DNA of 64,000 nt from Stratiolaelaps scimitus (taxonomy: Eukaryota; Arthropoda; Arachnida; Mesostigmata; Laelapidae): NCBI GenBank assembly GCA_019614645.1, contig JABWDB010000018.1, positions 5,170,501-5,234,500 of the forward strand, read 5' to 3'. A program made the translations under genes and the position numbers. Positions 23,470 to 36,065 of the stretch are shown here, piece after piece; position 1 is the stretch's first letter; the number at the start of each line of letters is the position of its first letter. Below the pieces are notes generated by a model that had not been told where the DNA came from, did not search any database, and saw nothing but the letters and a program-made list of their open reading frames with translations.

Positions 23470-26400
23470 GCTATTTTGTCAAGCTGTTGTTTTTTTCTGT
23501 CTATTATATAGATATATATATATATATATAGAAGGTTTAACGGAAGTTAACTCGAGGAGCGGTGTTGTTCTACTTCATCACACCACTTTTACCCTCAACA
23601 AATCTTCCTTCCTTTCGTCGAGGGCCTCGGCAGCTCTCATGACGAGTTCAATAAAGAACCTGTCTCATGGTCTACACCACCATTACTATTCGTACTGGTA
23701 GATGAACTATTGATGTTCAAATGACTGTCAGCTCCACCGACAAACAGTGAGGGCGAACGAGAAATTGATCGCAAGGATGACAGCAAAATTGAACAACAAC
23801 AACAACAGCAGCAGCAACAATAGCAACAATGAGGACGACAGCGACAACAACAGGTGGCGTTGAGGTGTTTCTCACTGCGGTGAACGTGGTCAAGGCAACG
23901 AGCTTGTGATCACTGGCTATACATATTACTGTCACCTGAGTCGACGGTATCAAGACGAATTATCACGTTGTATTTTTTGGGTTGCTTGTTCATTCTGCGA
24001 TATTAGAACTTCGTTTCTGTCGCGCAAAGTTGGCGTGTCATTTTTGTCTCGCGTTGACTTCATTCGGCAAATTCCACTTGGAATCATCGGTCGGTGCTTT
24101 GCTTGTGCAAAAACAAGCTATCCGACGCGCCTCTCAACTCACGCTAAGCGCAGGTGCTTTGCGCAAATTGCCAATTCGAAATAGCCCGAGCCACAGTAAA
24201 CAGCTAACATTCTAAACATGTAACATGGAACGATCTTGTTTACGCTACACATTTGGCATTTATAATCAAGTGGCATCAGAAGATGACTTCATTGAGGAAT
24301 AATCGGTCTGATCTTTTTCTTTTTCCTTCTAAGATTATTATGCTGCTTCTGATGATAATGATTACGACAATTACTATATATTTTACGTAAATTCATTCAA
24401 TGTCCAGCAGACAGACAACAACAAAAAGGAGAGCAAATCAAATGTCAACAAGCATTTGTTTGTGTCGATTTTTGCGTACGAACACATCTCCCTGATGAAC
24501 GGCTGCAGCCCCCGTGACATTCGTCATTCCCACAGTAGGTGGGTGTTCTGCCAGTCGCAGTTCTCTGCCGTCGATAGTCCATATGTCAGTGACAAACAAC
24601 TGCGTACTGATGCGTCTCGCGACATCATGTCCAGCTGGACGCCGTTTTCCGTGACTGAATTGTGTATTTGTACGCGCATGTGTGTCTGTGTGTGTGTGCT
24701 TTTTTTTTTCGCTCTCCGAGCCTCTGTCGGCCTTCGCTCCGCTCGACTTGATTCCGTTCCTCGCAGTTACGGCGGCTAGCGGCAACTCGCAGCCAGAAAT
24801 AAGGAATCAGTCGAAATCGAATTTCCCCCTTCATCGTCGTCGTCGTCAGCAGCAGGAGGAGGAGGAGGAGGAGCAGTTGCAGAGCTTCAGAGACTCACTC
24901 TGGCGTGGCGCTGCTTGACCTTGACCATTCACCATCACATAGCATTATATCATAGCAGTCAATAGTCGTCGTGGAAGTAGCAATGCTGACGGAGAGTCGG
25001 CTCGAATAAGTTTACTTTAGTAGTACTAGTAGTAGCAATACGAGTAGTGCTAGCCGATAAGCATAGCATACGATGGTGGCGAGCGGTGGCAGGAGTTGTT
25101 TAGCTGTTTGGCTGTAACAAATAGCGGTTGTTGTGTTGTAGTGAGGGAGTCGTGGACGATAAGTATAACGCGCCTATTATGGCGAGATGATAGCGCGCAT
25201 GAAGGTCCCGAATGAAATGACAGCGTACGCCGGTCCGCGCCAGCGTCACTCAGTCAGTAAACCAGTCAATCAGGGTATGATGTATGCAAGCATGCATATA
25301 TATATATATATATAAATATATATCAATGTATGTGCGCTTAGGACACTTCAGTCACTGTGGGACTCGGTGGCAGAGACAGCCAGGCTGTACGGAAAAAGGC
25401 GAGACATGTTCCGCTGGTGCTCTTGTTGTTTCAGGCGCAATGCAACGCAGAATGATGGCGTGCCACCAGACGTCATGGGCTCAACCGGCGATAGCTCTAT
25501 CTCTCTCTCTCTCTCTCTCTCTAGAGAAGAGACATGCGTCTACGCTGACTGTTGCTGTTGCTGTCGTTGACGAGAACGGTGGCACCACTGCCACCGCTGC
25601 CAACAACAACAACAACATTGCGCCATTAGCGGCAGCTGCAGCAACAAACCGCGAACGGTGCAGTACAACGAATGACTGGATACAGGATGGTCTCGTCGAG
25701 TTGGAACGGTGACGGTGGCGACATCGAGAGCCGCGGCCGCGTATCGACAGCCATCGGCAGCCACTACGCGTCCGCACGCCTGCTACGAGCGTCCCTTGTG
25801 CGTTATGACGTACGCCAAAAGCGCTTTTTACGCTAACCCCGTATGGTTTCGATCGAGAGAGAGAGAGGCCGCGGTGCACGTTCCTCGGGTATATATTATA
25901 CGCGCGGACAGACAGCCATAGATATGACAGGCAACAGGAAATAGAACGTAGGCCACTCTTGCTGCCTTCATCGATGCTGTGGTAAGCCGCAGGTTGGCTG
26001 TGTGGACCGCGTAACGTGGCTGCTCCATGGCCTGGCGGTGCACTATGACGACTACTACATGGGATACGCCATGACACTACTGTCCACCGTTGCTAATAGC
26101 ACTTAAGGCGAACAGGCAACGCGAACGGGAAACGCGGACCACCTGACATAGCGTGGCTCCCAAAAAGGCGCCTGCTTAAAATCACCTCGATCGAATCTAC
26201 TCCGCTGAGCGGCAACGGGATACGGCAGAATATGCGGCAGCTGTCAGAAGTAATTAACCGTTTCGGATTGTGTCTGCCTTTCGAAAGTTCGCGGTGGAAT
26301 CGTACACACGTTCGGGTGAACGATCTCGCATCTGAGTGGGAAATTATATTTCTATTTTATTCTCGCAGGCCCATGATGGATATTCCATAGGGGATACATT

Positions 26401-26538
26401 GCCGGCAGGTGGATGGGTGGGTGACGTGAGCAAACGACCCGTTTGGCCAAAATTGAGTGACTCTGTTGAAATTTGCCAAACAACCTATTGAGGTTTGGGA
26501 TCGGTATAAACGTTAGTTCCTCTGCACTTTGATATGCC

Positions 26539-26541
<3 letters not shown>
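23470..26541. other. No supported gene
   Basis: Contains TA arrays at 23503-23530 and 25296-25323, a CT run at about 25499-25522 and GGA/GAG runs near 24850. A possible short plus-strand exon before GTAAGT near 26806 was seen downstream but is too weak to call. Confidence 0.45.
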
Positions 26542-26612
<71 letters not shown>

Positions 26613-26665
26613 CATATATTCTTTTTTTATGGAACTATATATAAATTTTTTTTTTGATGGAACTA
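26542..26665. repeat. Long (TA)n array with flanking T-run/TGGAACTA duplication
   Basis: A 67-bp TA array at 26542-26608 is followed by two T-runs, each leading into ATGGAACTA or GATGGAACTA. The duplicated flank suggests slippage or a local duplication at the array edge. Confidence 0.8.
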
Positions 26666-29600
26666 AGTTGCGGCCAAGCTTTCTTCTTCTTCTGAGTTAA
26701 CTCATTTAGCAAAATGGTCTAACGAATCGAGTGAATACAGCACGAATGTGATGCTAAATCCAAAGTAGCGACGGGATCGAAAAGCAATTATGTATCTTCT
26801 ATCAGAGTAAGTACCTTCGTAACACATCTGAACTAAAGTCACTCGACAGTTTTGATCTGAATCTTCGATAAAGGGCCACTGTAGCTTTCTCTCACTGACG
26901 TCTAACGTCACTGACGTAGAATTGAGGCCTTATCCGAATCCCGCGTACATGTGAATATAGGTCGTTGGTGGCCAAAACCGCGGTACGAAGTCGGCGGTTA
27001 ATCACAACAAGAAACATCTCAAGCACGAGAGTGCTGCTTCCGCAGCACGATTTGACAATCTTCTCCGGATCGATTGATCAAAATGTGTAGAGTGAACGTG
27101 CCAAAAAATCCGATCGACGTTGCTCCAATGATTGCTTTCAGATCCGCTTATCAGATCCGTCTTGTCGGCAATCGCTCCCACACCTGCCGACACACTTAGC
27201 TGCGACGCAAACGGCCATACCAAGCACTGGGCCAGTCTACGAGACGTTGACACCCGCAGCAGTGGCACAGCAGATAAATTGCCGGCCACAGGCTGCCGAC
27301 AAATAATGACAAAACCCCACAACTTCACAACAACAACGACAACAAACAGCATCACTCGTCCCGTACGAGCAACCGAGAATGAAGCTTGAGGCAGCTCGAG
27401 GGCGCGATGTCTTCACGCGCCCCGCCGCCAACAAACAACTGGATATCATCATCATCATTTCTCGTTCACTGGTCTCCGATTTGCGGCGGCGGGGGGGGGG
27501 GAGGCAGAGTTTTTTTTGTTGCTCAAATTCGAGTTCGCTCTTCTTCTGGGGGCGCCACTCGATCCCGCCGACGACGGTAGCCTCTCCTCGTCAATGGCCA
27601 TTTCGCTTCGTGTGTTCGTTCGCCGGCCGACGCTTGCAGCTGTGTGCCGCGCCGTTGCGTTACCACAGTCACATTGACGCGAGAGCCACGTCGAGCGTAT
27701 TTGCTACGCTCCCCAGCGTCCGCCGAACAATTCAGAGCTCGATTCGAGCCAATTCCAATTGTAATAATTCAATTTCGCCTCGTCACTTGATCACGTTGGG
27801 ATCGCCCAGTTGTCCGCTGATCTCGACGTCCATCCTCGATCACCTCTCGTCCGTCGACTTTCCACGATTTCAGTTTGCTTATCGGCTTCCCGCCGGCTCC
27901 CCAATGCCAATGTCGTCACAATTTGTGGCTGCGTCAGCCGATCGGACTGCTTGGGTGACTGAGTGTGTGTGTGTGTGTGTGTGCGGTTGTTCGCGTGTGT
28001 GCCATTGTGTGTTGGCGATTTCGTTGATTCGAATTATGATTGCTGCTGTTCCTTGATATTCTTGCAATGGCCACAAAGGCTGGCGGCGGCGGCGGCTGCT
28101 GTTGTTGTAGCCCGATCTATAATAGCACAATGTGGACTTGTGAGCACAGTAGATGCGTTCGTTCATCCGTTGACGTTTGTCTGTCCACGTCTGTGGCGGG
28201 GCGAATTTATTTGTGTGTTGTTTGTAGCAGCTGCTGTTGCTGCTGTTTTTTTTTTGATATACTATTATCATCGAATAGATACAATGATGTATTGATAGAT
28301 ATATGATAATATTATTGATACGGGGTGTGTAGTCTCCCTCTTTGTTCGGGGATACTGACGCCGCTGATCTCCCCTCACCCGGCCTTATACGAATCGAGAA
28401 GAAGATCAGAGAAAGCTTTGTTCCGTACGTTAACCGCTTGTCTGCGGGCTACATCTGCATGACTCTTAGATCATAAGATGTCGCCTCCTTCTACGGTAGA
28501 CAATAATAATACACCACTAATAATAATAATAATAATCTTTATCACCTTGTTTATCACAGTCATCGACACGAACATCCAGTATAACCAGTACCAGAAAGTC
28601 TTCCTACTCAAGGAAATCTCCACACAAAACGCTGGAAGGAAGCCAGCAACAAGGTGAATGGTTTACAAGTAAATAGGTCGGCGCTGGCGGACGCTGAAGC
28701 CAGCCCGACCATTTGCTTTTTTCTATGCGTGAATATTTCTAGCTATTTAGTATCATCGCGTCATTGCTGCTACCTTTGCCTATAGTTCGTCATCATCGTT
28801 CGCCATCTCCGTCATCATGGTTCGCCCCCTCATTAGCTGTGCCGCTTCTTGGAGCAAATCACGAGCATCGGATCGACACGCAGGTGATGCCGTCAACGCC
28901 GGCCCCAGATCCGCTGCAGCTGCCTTTCTGACGTGGCCAAAACAAACCGAACCGCTGAAACAGCCCCGAAGCAACGACCACCAGCAGCAGTAGTAGCAGC
29001 AGAAAACGAGACAGATTGACCGGCAGAAGCTGCAACGGCGGTGACATCTGCAGCTACTGCTGCCGCCGCCGCCGCCGCCGCCAGAAGCGACGAGTCAACG
29101 ATGACAGCGAACGCACTTCGTCGCCTGTGCCTCGTCATCCCAGACGTTCGTCACCATGGTGTCACCGGCCACCGCCGGCGGCAGCGTCCGAAACCCCACC
29201 CTGCAAGAGAGCGGAGGGGGCTTGTGCCTTAATTCGTTCGCTTAATTCGTCGGTGGCCGTTACACGTTCGAGTCAGCTGGAATCGGCAGAAGCAAGGATG
29301 GCCGCACGATGGCCCCGACGCTACCAGCTGTTCTATTGTAGTTTGCTGGCCGTTGAATCTGCCCCCCCTAATACCGCCAGGATCGCTCTCCCCAAGCTAT
29401 CGTGCAGATAGTGATTACTGCTGGTCTTCACTGGCTGCCGAACCCGATGAGGGGGCTCTGGCAACGAGTGGATCTTGTTCGTCACAACCCCACTCGGTGG
29501 ATTGCGATAATGGCGATGCTGCTGGCGGCGGTGGGCGATTCGAGTGAAAGAGCATGAAAAGCGAGCGTCTACCTGTATAAATAAAATCATTCGTTATATG

Positions 29601-30438
29601 TATGCTCATGTCCACTCGAATGACATACAAGTGCTAGATAGAAAACAACTCGACAAGTGAACATAATCAAACGAATGTGGTGCCCGAACGAGACGTACGT
29701 GAACGGCTATGCTTGAATACATATATACAACATACTTGAACGGCAGATCCCCTGCACGGAGATGGAAGAAGCAATTGTACAATTGAATTTGTTTGTGTCG
29801 TTGGGAGTTTCAGGGCGGGGCCCAGCCAGAACGGCCAGAAGCGGAGTTCTTGCCCGGGATATATATATATATATATATATATATAGGGAGAGAGAGAGAG
29901 AGCGAGCGTAAAGAGACCTATAAATGAACAAGGAGATCTAAACAGCGGCGGCGGCGGCCGTTGAGCTTCCGTTGGCTATTGTTACTAGCGTTCATGTTTG
30001 TGTCATGTCGCGAATTGAATCCATTCACATTGGGCAGGGCGTAGAGACTCGTCTACATACCAGGCAGAAGGCATTGTTGGACGAATTTTTTACGGCTGAT
30101 AGCCGATAGCTCGATATCTGCCCCTTCACTGATCACCTCGAGACAATACATACCTGAAAGCAGAAACAAAGAGAGAGAGAGAGATGCAACTTGTAAATCG
30201 ACAGATACATATATATATATGTGTGTGTGTGTGTGTATGTTTGGTGGCCGTTAATAACAAGAAATAGAGGCCGATGTTCGACACAAGCGAGTTTCGGCCC
30301 ACGACAACGGTCGGGTGGACTCGAACTGACCGTTGTTTCATTGTCATAATTCATCATGCTGCTGCTGCTGTTGCGTGGCGGTCAATCTCCTCCCATTTAC
30401 CTATAGTCACTAATGTGCGAATATTCTGCACTTGCCAG
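26666..30438. other. No supported gene; repeats and GC-rich patch
   Basis: A G-run near 27486-27500 and a GT run at 27964-27984. The GC-rich stretch 27540-27960 is open in one plus frame but looks like untranslated or random sequence. A frame at 29233-29547 ending SLSPSYRADSDYCWSSLAAE plus a Gly/Asp tail is protein-like but lacks firm splice support. TA/GT compound at 30208-30236. Confidence 0.45.
29859..29902. repeat. Compound (AT)n-(GA)n microsatellite
   Basis: An AT array at 29859-29885 switches directly to a GA array. The same AT-to-GA order occurs at 33504-33579. Confidence 0.9.
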
Positions 30439-30630
30439 GGACCTTACCAGGGGTCAAGAAAAAGCATCGCCAATAACCAGTTAGTTAATGGTCTGAACAC
30501 TGTAAGGCCGGCTGCCAGCACCGATGGTGACAGAACGTTCTCGTACAAGGTAACAAAGCTACAAATTGCACGTCAAACAGCGCGACGGAGCCGACCGGAT
30601 GAATTGGAAGCCAGTGAACAACACATATAG
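30439..30630 (+). CDS. Candidate terminal exon, 63 residues
   Basis: The acceptor ATTCTGCACTTGCCAG is followed in phase 0 by GPYQGSRKSIANNQLVNGLN and then a basic, Gln/Arg-rich stretch (KVTKLQIARQTARRSRPDEL) ending EASEQHI and a stop. Composition is even and there is no repeat. The frame is also open upstream to 30274, through a less convincing stretch. No family is recognised. Confidence 0.4.
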   Translation, partial: GPYQGSRKSIANNQLVNGLNTVRPAASTDGDRTFSYKVTKLQIARQTARRSRPDELEASEQHI

Positions 30631-30857
30631 CTTCCTATCTAGTGTAGGCTCGTGCGCTTTCGGAGTGGCATTTAATAACAAAGCACCGCATAAAAAATAC
30701 ATATATTGCCATCTTTCGAGACATCGGTCGGCCGAACGCACGCAATCTATCATTTCGTCGTAGGCCAGCTCCCGTTATATTATCGCAAAGACGTCGTCAG
30801 AATTCGTCAGCAAAAATCAGCCACATCTGCGTTTGACCACTCCCCCTCCTCTCGCAG

Positions 30858-31030
30858 CCCGGCAGCGTTTGTCGCCTGACGTAAATTCAGTTCATTCTGT
30901 TTGGCAGTATGCCCGCGACGAGGAGAGTCATTCGCATTTTCTGGACGATGCCGACGACGACGACCACGATGAGAACAGTTTCATCCTGTTGGTGATCCAC
31001 CCGATCCATCGTTGCTCCCCCCCGGGATAA
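30858..31030 (+). CDS. Candidate terminal exon, 56 residues
   Basis: A strong pyrimidine tract and acceptor (CCCCCTCCTCTCGCAG) precede it. After two bases it encodes RQRLSPDVNSVHSVWQYARD, an Asp-rich segment (FLDDADDDDHDENSF) and a short hydrophobic end before the stop. Third positions are GC-rich. It faces a minus-strand candidate whose stop is at 31098. It cannot belong to the same transcript as 30439-30630 if that exon's stop is used. Confidence 0.35.
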
Positions 31031-31097
31031 AACTCCCGGCTACTTGCCCCGCTGACAAATCTTCACGAAACGATTCTCTGCCGATGATTATTGTCCA

Positions 31098-31585
31098 CTA
31101 TTGATGTTCGTTGCGTCGTTCGCACAAATGTGTCCTGTGCTCAAACGAGAGCCGAAACACGAGGACGCTCGCGGCAGGATGAGCCGTAAGGCTGCCGCCG
31201 CCACCAAGAGAGAGAGAGAGGAAGAAGCCGAGAAACTCGACGGCAGCAATCGGCACTTTTTTTCGATCAATGTGATAATGTTCGATGCTCGTAAGCACCG
31301 TGACAGCAGAGGGGAGGAGGCGGCGGCGGCGGCTCGCCATCCTCCCGGGTGTGCTCTCTGCCCGTGTCACTTACTCAAACGGCTCCTTCAAACGGCCAGC
31401 CGACCACAAACAGGATGTTGACGTAAAGGCAACAGCGTAGCGCAAAATGGCAACCGACATATTCTCGTCGAAATAACCTTGTGCTGATGCTGCTGTTGCT
31501 GCTGATATCTGCGGCAAGCCAGCTGCTGAATCATGACAATGATCGTCGAATAGCGACACCGCACAATTAGCAGAGAGCGTAAACG
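31098..31585 (-). CDS. Candidate two terminal exons, possible membrane protein
   Basis: The upstream exon (open to about 31595, ending at 31375) reads SLFDDHCHDSAAGLPQISAA near its start. It then has a hydrophobic stretch that could span a membrane (MSVAILRYAVAFTSTSCLW) and GRLKEPFE, ending TTTGA|GTAAGT in phase 2. The downstream exon starts at 31191 after a strong CT-rich acceptor. It supplies the missing single base and encodes LTAHPAASVLVFRLSFEHRT plus a short basic end, stopping at 31098. Phase agreement, two good splice sites and a 183-nt intron support the model. The 5' start is undefined. Confidence 0.4.
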
Positions 31586-31828
31586 TTACATGGAATTAGA
31601 TGATGATGTTCATACAATATATCTTTATTTCTCTAAATCTCGCTCTCTCTCTCTCTCATCTCGATCTAGTTCATTTTTATCGAGATTTCGCGTTGTCTGG
31701 CTCGGTCGATCGGGTCATTCTGTTCCATCTCCTGCGCGCTCTCGACATGCGGTCGAAGTCCGATAACAATGGATGTATGTGGGCGTTATGTTTCTTAACG
31801 CTGCTGTTTTGTCATCAAGTCCCAGCAC

Positions 31829-31905
<77 letters not shown>
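31829..31905. repeat. (TA)n microsatellite, 77 bp, longest in window
   Basis: An almost pure TA array running into GGATGGATGG. Confidence 0.95.
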
Positions 31906-31907
<2 letters not shown>

Positions 31908-32639
31908 ATGGATGGCTGATTGTATCGGCATCGTCGACGTGGTATTTATTTGAACTTTCACATTTCTCTACGGAGGTGTTTGCTGATAGAGCCTGGCGGT
32001 GCGTTCGCGGTGTGATTGTTTCACGAAACCAATGCTTAAGATGATATAATACTCTGACGATATTTTGTGAATGGAGTACGAACCCGGATTCGGCCCCCAC
32101 AGCAAAAAACAGCAACAACGTAGCCACAACCGCTGCTGTTGTCACTGTGGACGTCGGCGTCACGATTACTGACATCGCTGTTACTTTCAGGACGATTGCA
32201 ACAACGACCGCAGCGTCGGCGGCGCCGGCGGCGGCAGCGCCGGCAGCAGGAGCCTCAGCATAGGGCGATCTCTTCTTACAGCGATACTCACATAGGCCAT
32301 AGGCAACAATGAACAGCAGCCTTCCTCAATGGACGCCGTAGTCGTAGTAGACGAGAAGCCATGCCACGCTGACAGCGAGTTGGTCTGTCAGCAAGCGAGC
32401 AACCCAGACACATCAACAAAGAAGACACATAGACCCCAGGAGGATGGCAGATAATCACACGAAGGCACACATGCACAGTCACACTCCGTCTGTTAGTTAG
32501 TTACAGCTCAATCTATCTACTTCTACTGTTGCTGCTGCTGCGTTGGGTGGCCCTCTGCCCGGCTGTTTGCCGACTGCATAGTACGTGGGCAAGCTGCTTC
32601 GCCGCTTGCAGGCGACGCTCACGGCGTGTGTGTGTGTGT

Positions 32640-32760
32640 GCCAGCCAGCCAGCCAGCGCCTGGCCTGATATTTGCCTTCAGTTGACGCTGTCGCTTTCAC
32701 CGACGTTGGTAGGTAGGTAGGTAGGTTGCTTGGTTGGTAGGTTGCTTGGCCGGTGGCTCA
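32640..32760. repeat. Tetranucleotide-repeat patch (GCCA)n and (TAGG)n
   Basis: GCCA units near 32641-32656 and TAGG units near 32710-32726, followed by degenerate GGTTGCTTGGTTGG units, all within about 120 bp. Confidence 0.8.
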
Positions 32761-33503
32761 CTCGCTGGGTGGGTCACGCCGCAGACCAATGTTGTCGCTG
32801 ACTCTCGACTCGATTCGATTGTGTCGACTGAACGAACAACCACAGCCGCTCTCTTATCCCACACGTTGATACTAGAGCGTCTCTACTGCTGTTGCTGCTG
32901 ATACTGATTGTGCCATGGCTGTAACAATAGTAGTAGTAGTAGTAAACCCACTGGTACTAATAGCAACAGTAATAGTCCCCGCTAGATGGTAGCGTATATT
33001 CCAGTGATTGCTGTTGGCTGTCTTAAAGCAAGCTTGTTTCTCGCTTCGTGCTCGTCGACCCCGCCCCCCCCCCCACCTCTTAGATCTGCAGTTACTTGCG
33101 AAGCAGTGGCATCACTGATGATGGTAGATGTTGAGACTGCCGTCGCCGTTATGATTTCTACTGCTGCCATTGGTCAGTAGTAGCTGTTGTAGTAGTGGTA
33201 GTGATAGAAGTCATTCGCACCGTTACTCTACTATCAATACACTGCAACAGCTACTACTACTACTACTACTATTACTACAACTATAACGGCGGCAGCAGCA
33301 GATAGGAAGGCGGGTGTTGTTGTTGTTGTTTGTAACAGCGCCGGTTGCCTCCAGCAGTTGTCGCAGCGATTTCTGCCTACGCCGCCACCGCCGTCAATCC
33401 GTCCTCATCGATGGGCTGACCGGGAACGCTCGAGGCGCCCACAGATATTGAACAGTTTCGAGATTGAGAAAAAAAAGTGTACAGGCGGACGTACCCTCAG
33501 ACC

Positions 33504-33516
33504 TATATATAAATAC

Positions 33517-33579
<63 letters not shown>
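33504..33579. repeat. Compound (TA)n-(GA)n microsatellite
   Basis: A TA array to 33539 switches abruptly to a 40-bp GA array, the same order as at 29859-29902. Confidence 0.9.
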
Positions 33580-33581
<2 letters not shown>

Positions 33582-35239
33582 GAGGGAAAAACGTTCAAGC
33601 AAAGCGTTTCACGTCGCATTTAGACTAACGACAGCCTGATAAACAGACGGATAGAAATTATAGTGCATATTATATCCATGGGCAGTTAGTCAGTCAGCTA
33701 ATAGCCATAACTGAATGAGCTGATTGACACAGAGTTCACAGCAACTCACAAGATCATTCAACGCATATAGAGTTACTATTGCAGCCTCATGAATTCTGCT
33801 GCTGCTGCTGCTGCTCTGGTCCTGAAACTGGAAATGATGATGGTTGTTGTTGTTACGACTGCCGCCGCCGCCGCCGCCATCAGCGCTCTCCTGGCGCTAA
33901 GCCAGTATTGGCCTTCTCTCCAGAAGTCAACGTGGATGAACAGCGCTACGTGAATGTCGACTCATGGGCGTCCCACAACAGCAGCGAAGACAGCGACAAG
34001 GACGATAACGGCTACGGCTACAACAGCAGCAGCAGCAGCAGCAGTTGCGATTCATAACTCGCAAGTCCGTTGTAGTAAAATGCAGTGATACCACGGAGCG
34101 GCGATTGTCGCTGCCGGCTGTCGTAGCTACCACCACCGCCGCCGCAGCCGTCGTCGTCTCCGTAACAACACCAACAACAACAGCCGTCACAGGCACGATG
34201 ACGGCTAATGCTACGATAGGGAGACTGTTGCTGGCTGTCTGAGAGACAGGCAGACAGACCGACATAGGTCCAAGGTGGTGGTGGTGACGGTGGCAGTGGC
34301 AGGAGCAGCTCAATATGCTGTGTCCACTCGTTGGCGAGCCACTGGATGCTGGGCTTGTTATTGCCGCCGCTCGAATGGAATAGAATCAACGGTGGACTGA
34401 CAGACAAACGGCCAGAGGTCGGACACAACGCGGCAAGAGGGAGAGAGGGAGAGAGAGCGAGATAAAGACACCGCTTGTAGCGGAGAGGAGACATACAGGA
34501 AGAATACTACGACGATAGCGGCCCTACAACAACCACTGTAGTTGTTGCTGCTGCTGTTGTTGTTGTTGTTGTTGGTAGCAGCAGCAGCGGCAGTAGTAGT
34601 AGTACTAGTAGTAATGGAGAGGCATAGTGGAACAGTGAAATAGAATAATAGTATTGTTGCCGCTGCCGTCGCCGTCGTCATCGTAGTCCCACCACCACCA
34701 CTACAACTGCTGCTGCTGGTACTACGAGTAGTAGTATCACAAGTAGCTGTAGTAGTAGTAGTGGCAGCCGGCTGCTGCCCGGTGCTGCCATAGAATAGAA
34801 TCTTTTACTCGTCGGCAAGAGTATTCTCATTATGATGATGATGGTGACGATGATAGCAGCGCATACCCAAGCGAATGCGTCAAGGCAAAAGAAGTGATAT
34901 ACGAACGATAGCAGCAGCAACGACGACGACGATGACATCGGGCCACTCTATTCAACTCAGTGTTCTATTCATATAGCGACACAGGTAGAGCACATGGAAC
35001 ATACAAGTGAGTGAATGAATTAGGTTGCGAACGTTGGAAGGACGAGGAAGGAGTCAATCTTGGCCAAAGTCAATCTCCATAATTCTGCTGCATAACGGGC
35101 TTTGTGCGTTTGTGCGCAACAGTGGTGGTGGTAGTAGTCGCGGGTCCGTCTTACGAAGCAATGCTAAACAGCATTAGCGTGGACGTTAGATTTTGGCTGA
35201 TAGTCAGCCCGAAAACATTTTCGTGTGTAGCGGGGGGCT

Positions 35240-35271
35240 GGGGGTCCCGGGTTCGAATCCCGCAGGGAGCG
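35240..35271 (+). other. tRNA-like B box / T-arm
   Basis: CCGGGTTCGAATCCCGC at about 35247-35263 is an almost perfect T-arm, with four of five stem pairs around the TTCGAAT loop, followed by AGGGAGC where a 3' acceptor strand would be. No matching 5' acceptor or clear A box lies 70-75 bases upstream, so this is a tRNA pseudogene or another SINE head, not a functional tRNA gene. Confidence 0.45.
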
Positions 35272-35738
35272 AACGTTTGCTTTGAAGTGAACAATATACG
35301 AACGTAGTTTTGAACCATGGTCCAACAGGGACAACACTGTTGACGATCAAAAGCAAAAGCGACGCATATATTTCTCTATGTCGATCTCATGTTGGTGGTG
35401 CCTACACACCACGGTCGTCCACCAAGTTGCTGGTGACAGTGGCAGCGAACAGGGAGGCCGTTCAACCCAGTCAGATGGACGGACAGACATATTGTCGAAG
35501 TGACGCGACCGCACAGCCCATCGTGGCATCAGCGACAATCGAAGTTGTTGAAATAAATGATAGAAGCGTCTTCTCAATCCCTGTTTATCGGTGTTTTGTC
35601 TACTTGTCGTTCATTGTCGCCATCGTAAATGAAAATATTGAAAACATACAGAAACAAACAATATATAGGGTAACACAATACAGGGTATACTAGATAGAGA
35701 AGAACTTGTATCTTCATAAAAGGGTACAAGTACACACA

Positions 35739-35776
<38 letters not shown>

Positions 35777-36065
35777 TCAGCCCTATCACCAGGTGTGGAC
35801 CTCGTGAAGTGGTATATTCGGCAGATCATCATTATCATTAGGTGCAGCTCGGCACCGGGAGATCAGCCAAAAGAATTCTATAGCTTTATCGTAATATACG
35901 CATGCCGATGTACATATAGCCGAGCAAATATGCTATATGATATTGTGCAATGCTACATATCCACTGGACAAATTCAAACAAATGTTTATTGACGGAACTG
36001 CTATATACATGCTTAAGTTCTCGTAAAAATAATAGTTAAAAGAATTATTGCAACGTATATTTTAT

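Larger units (their letters stand above)
31586..36065. other. Repeat-rich, no supported gene
   Basis: The longest TA array (31829-31905), TAGG and GCCA tetranucleotide runs near 32640-32745, C-run near 33060-33074, TA-GA compound at 33504-33579, CAG/GTT/GTA runs at 33795-34760, and TA at 35742-35771. AATAAATAT-type AT-rich DNA follows to 36065 and may include the 3' flank of the LINE. Frames here are repeat-driven. Confidence 0.5.

Noticed and set aside
24438..24785. 115-residue minus-strand frame with moderate composition
   Set aside because: Contains a GT/CA run and no splice sites or motif; another minus frame over the same DNA is equally open.
35199..35271. Functional tRNA gene
   Set aside because: Only the T-arm and possible 3' acceptor strand are present; no D arm, anticodon arm or 5' acceptor.
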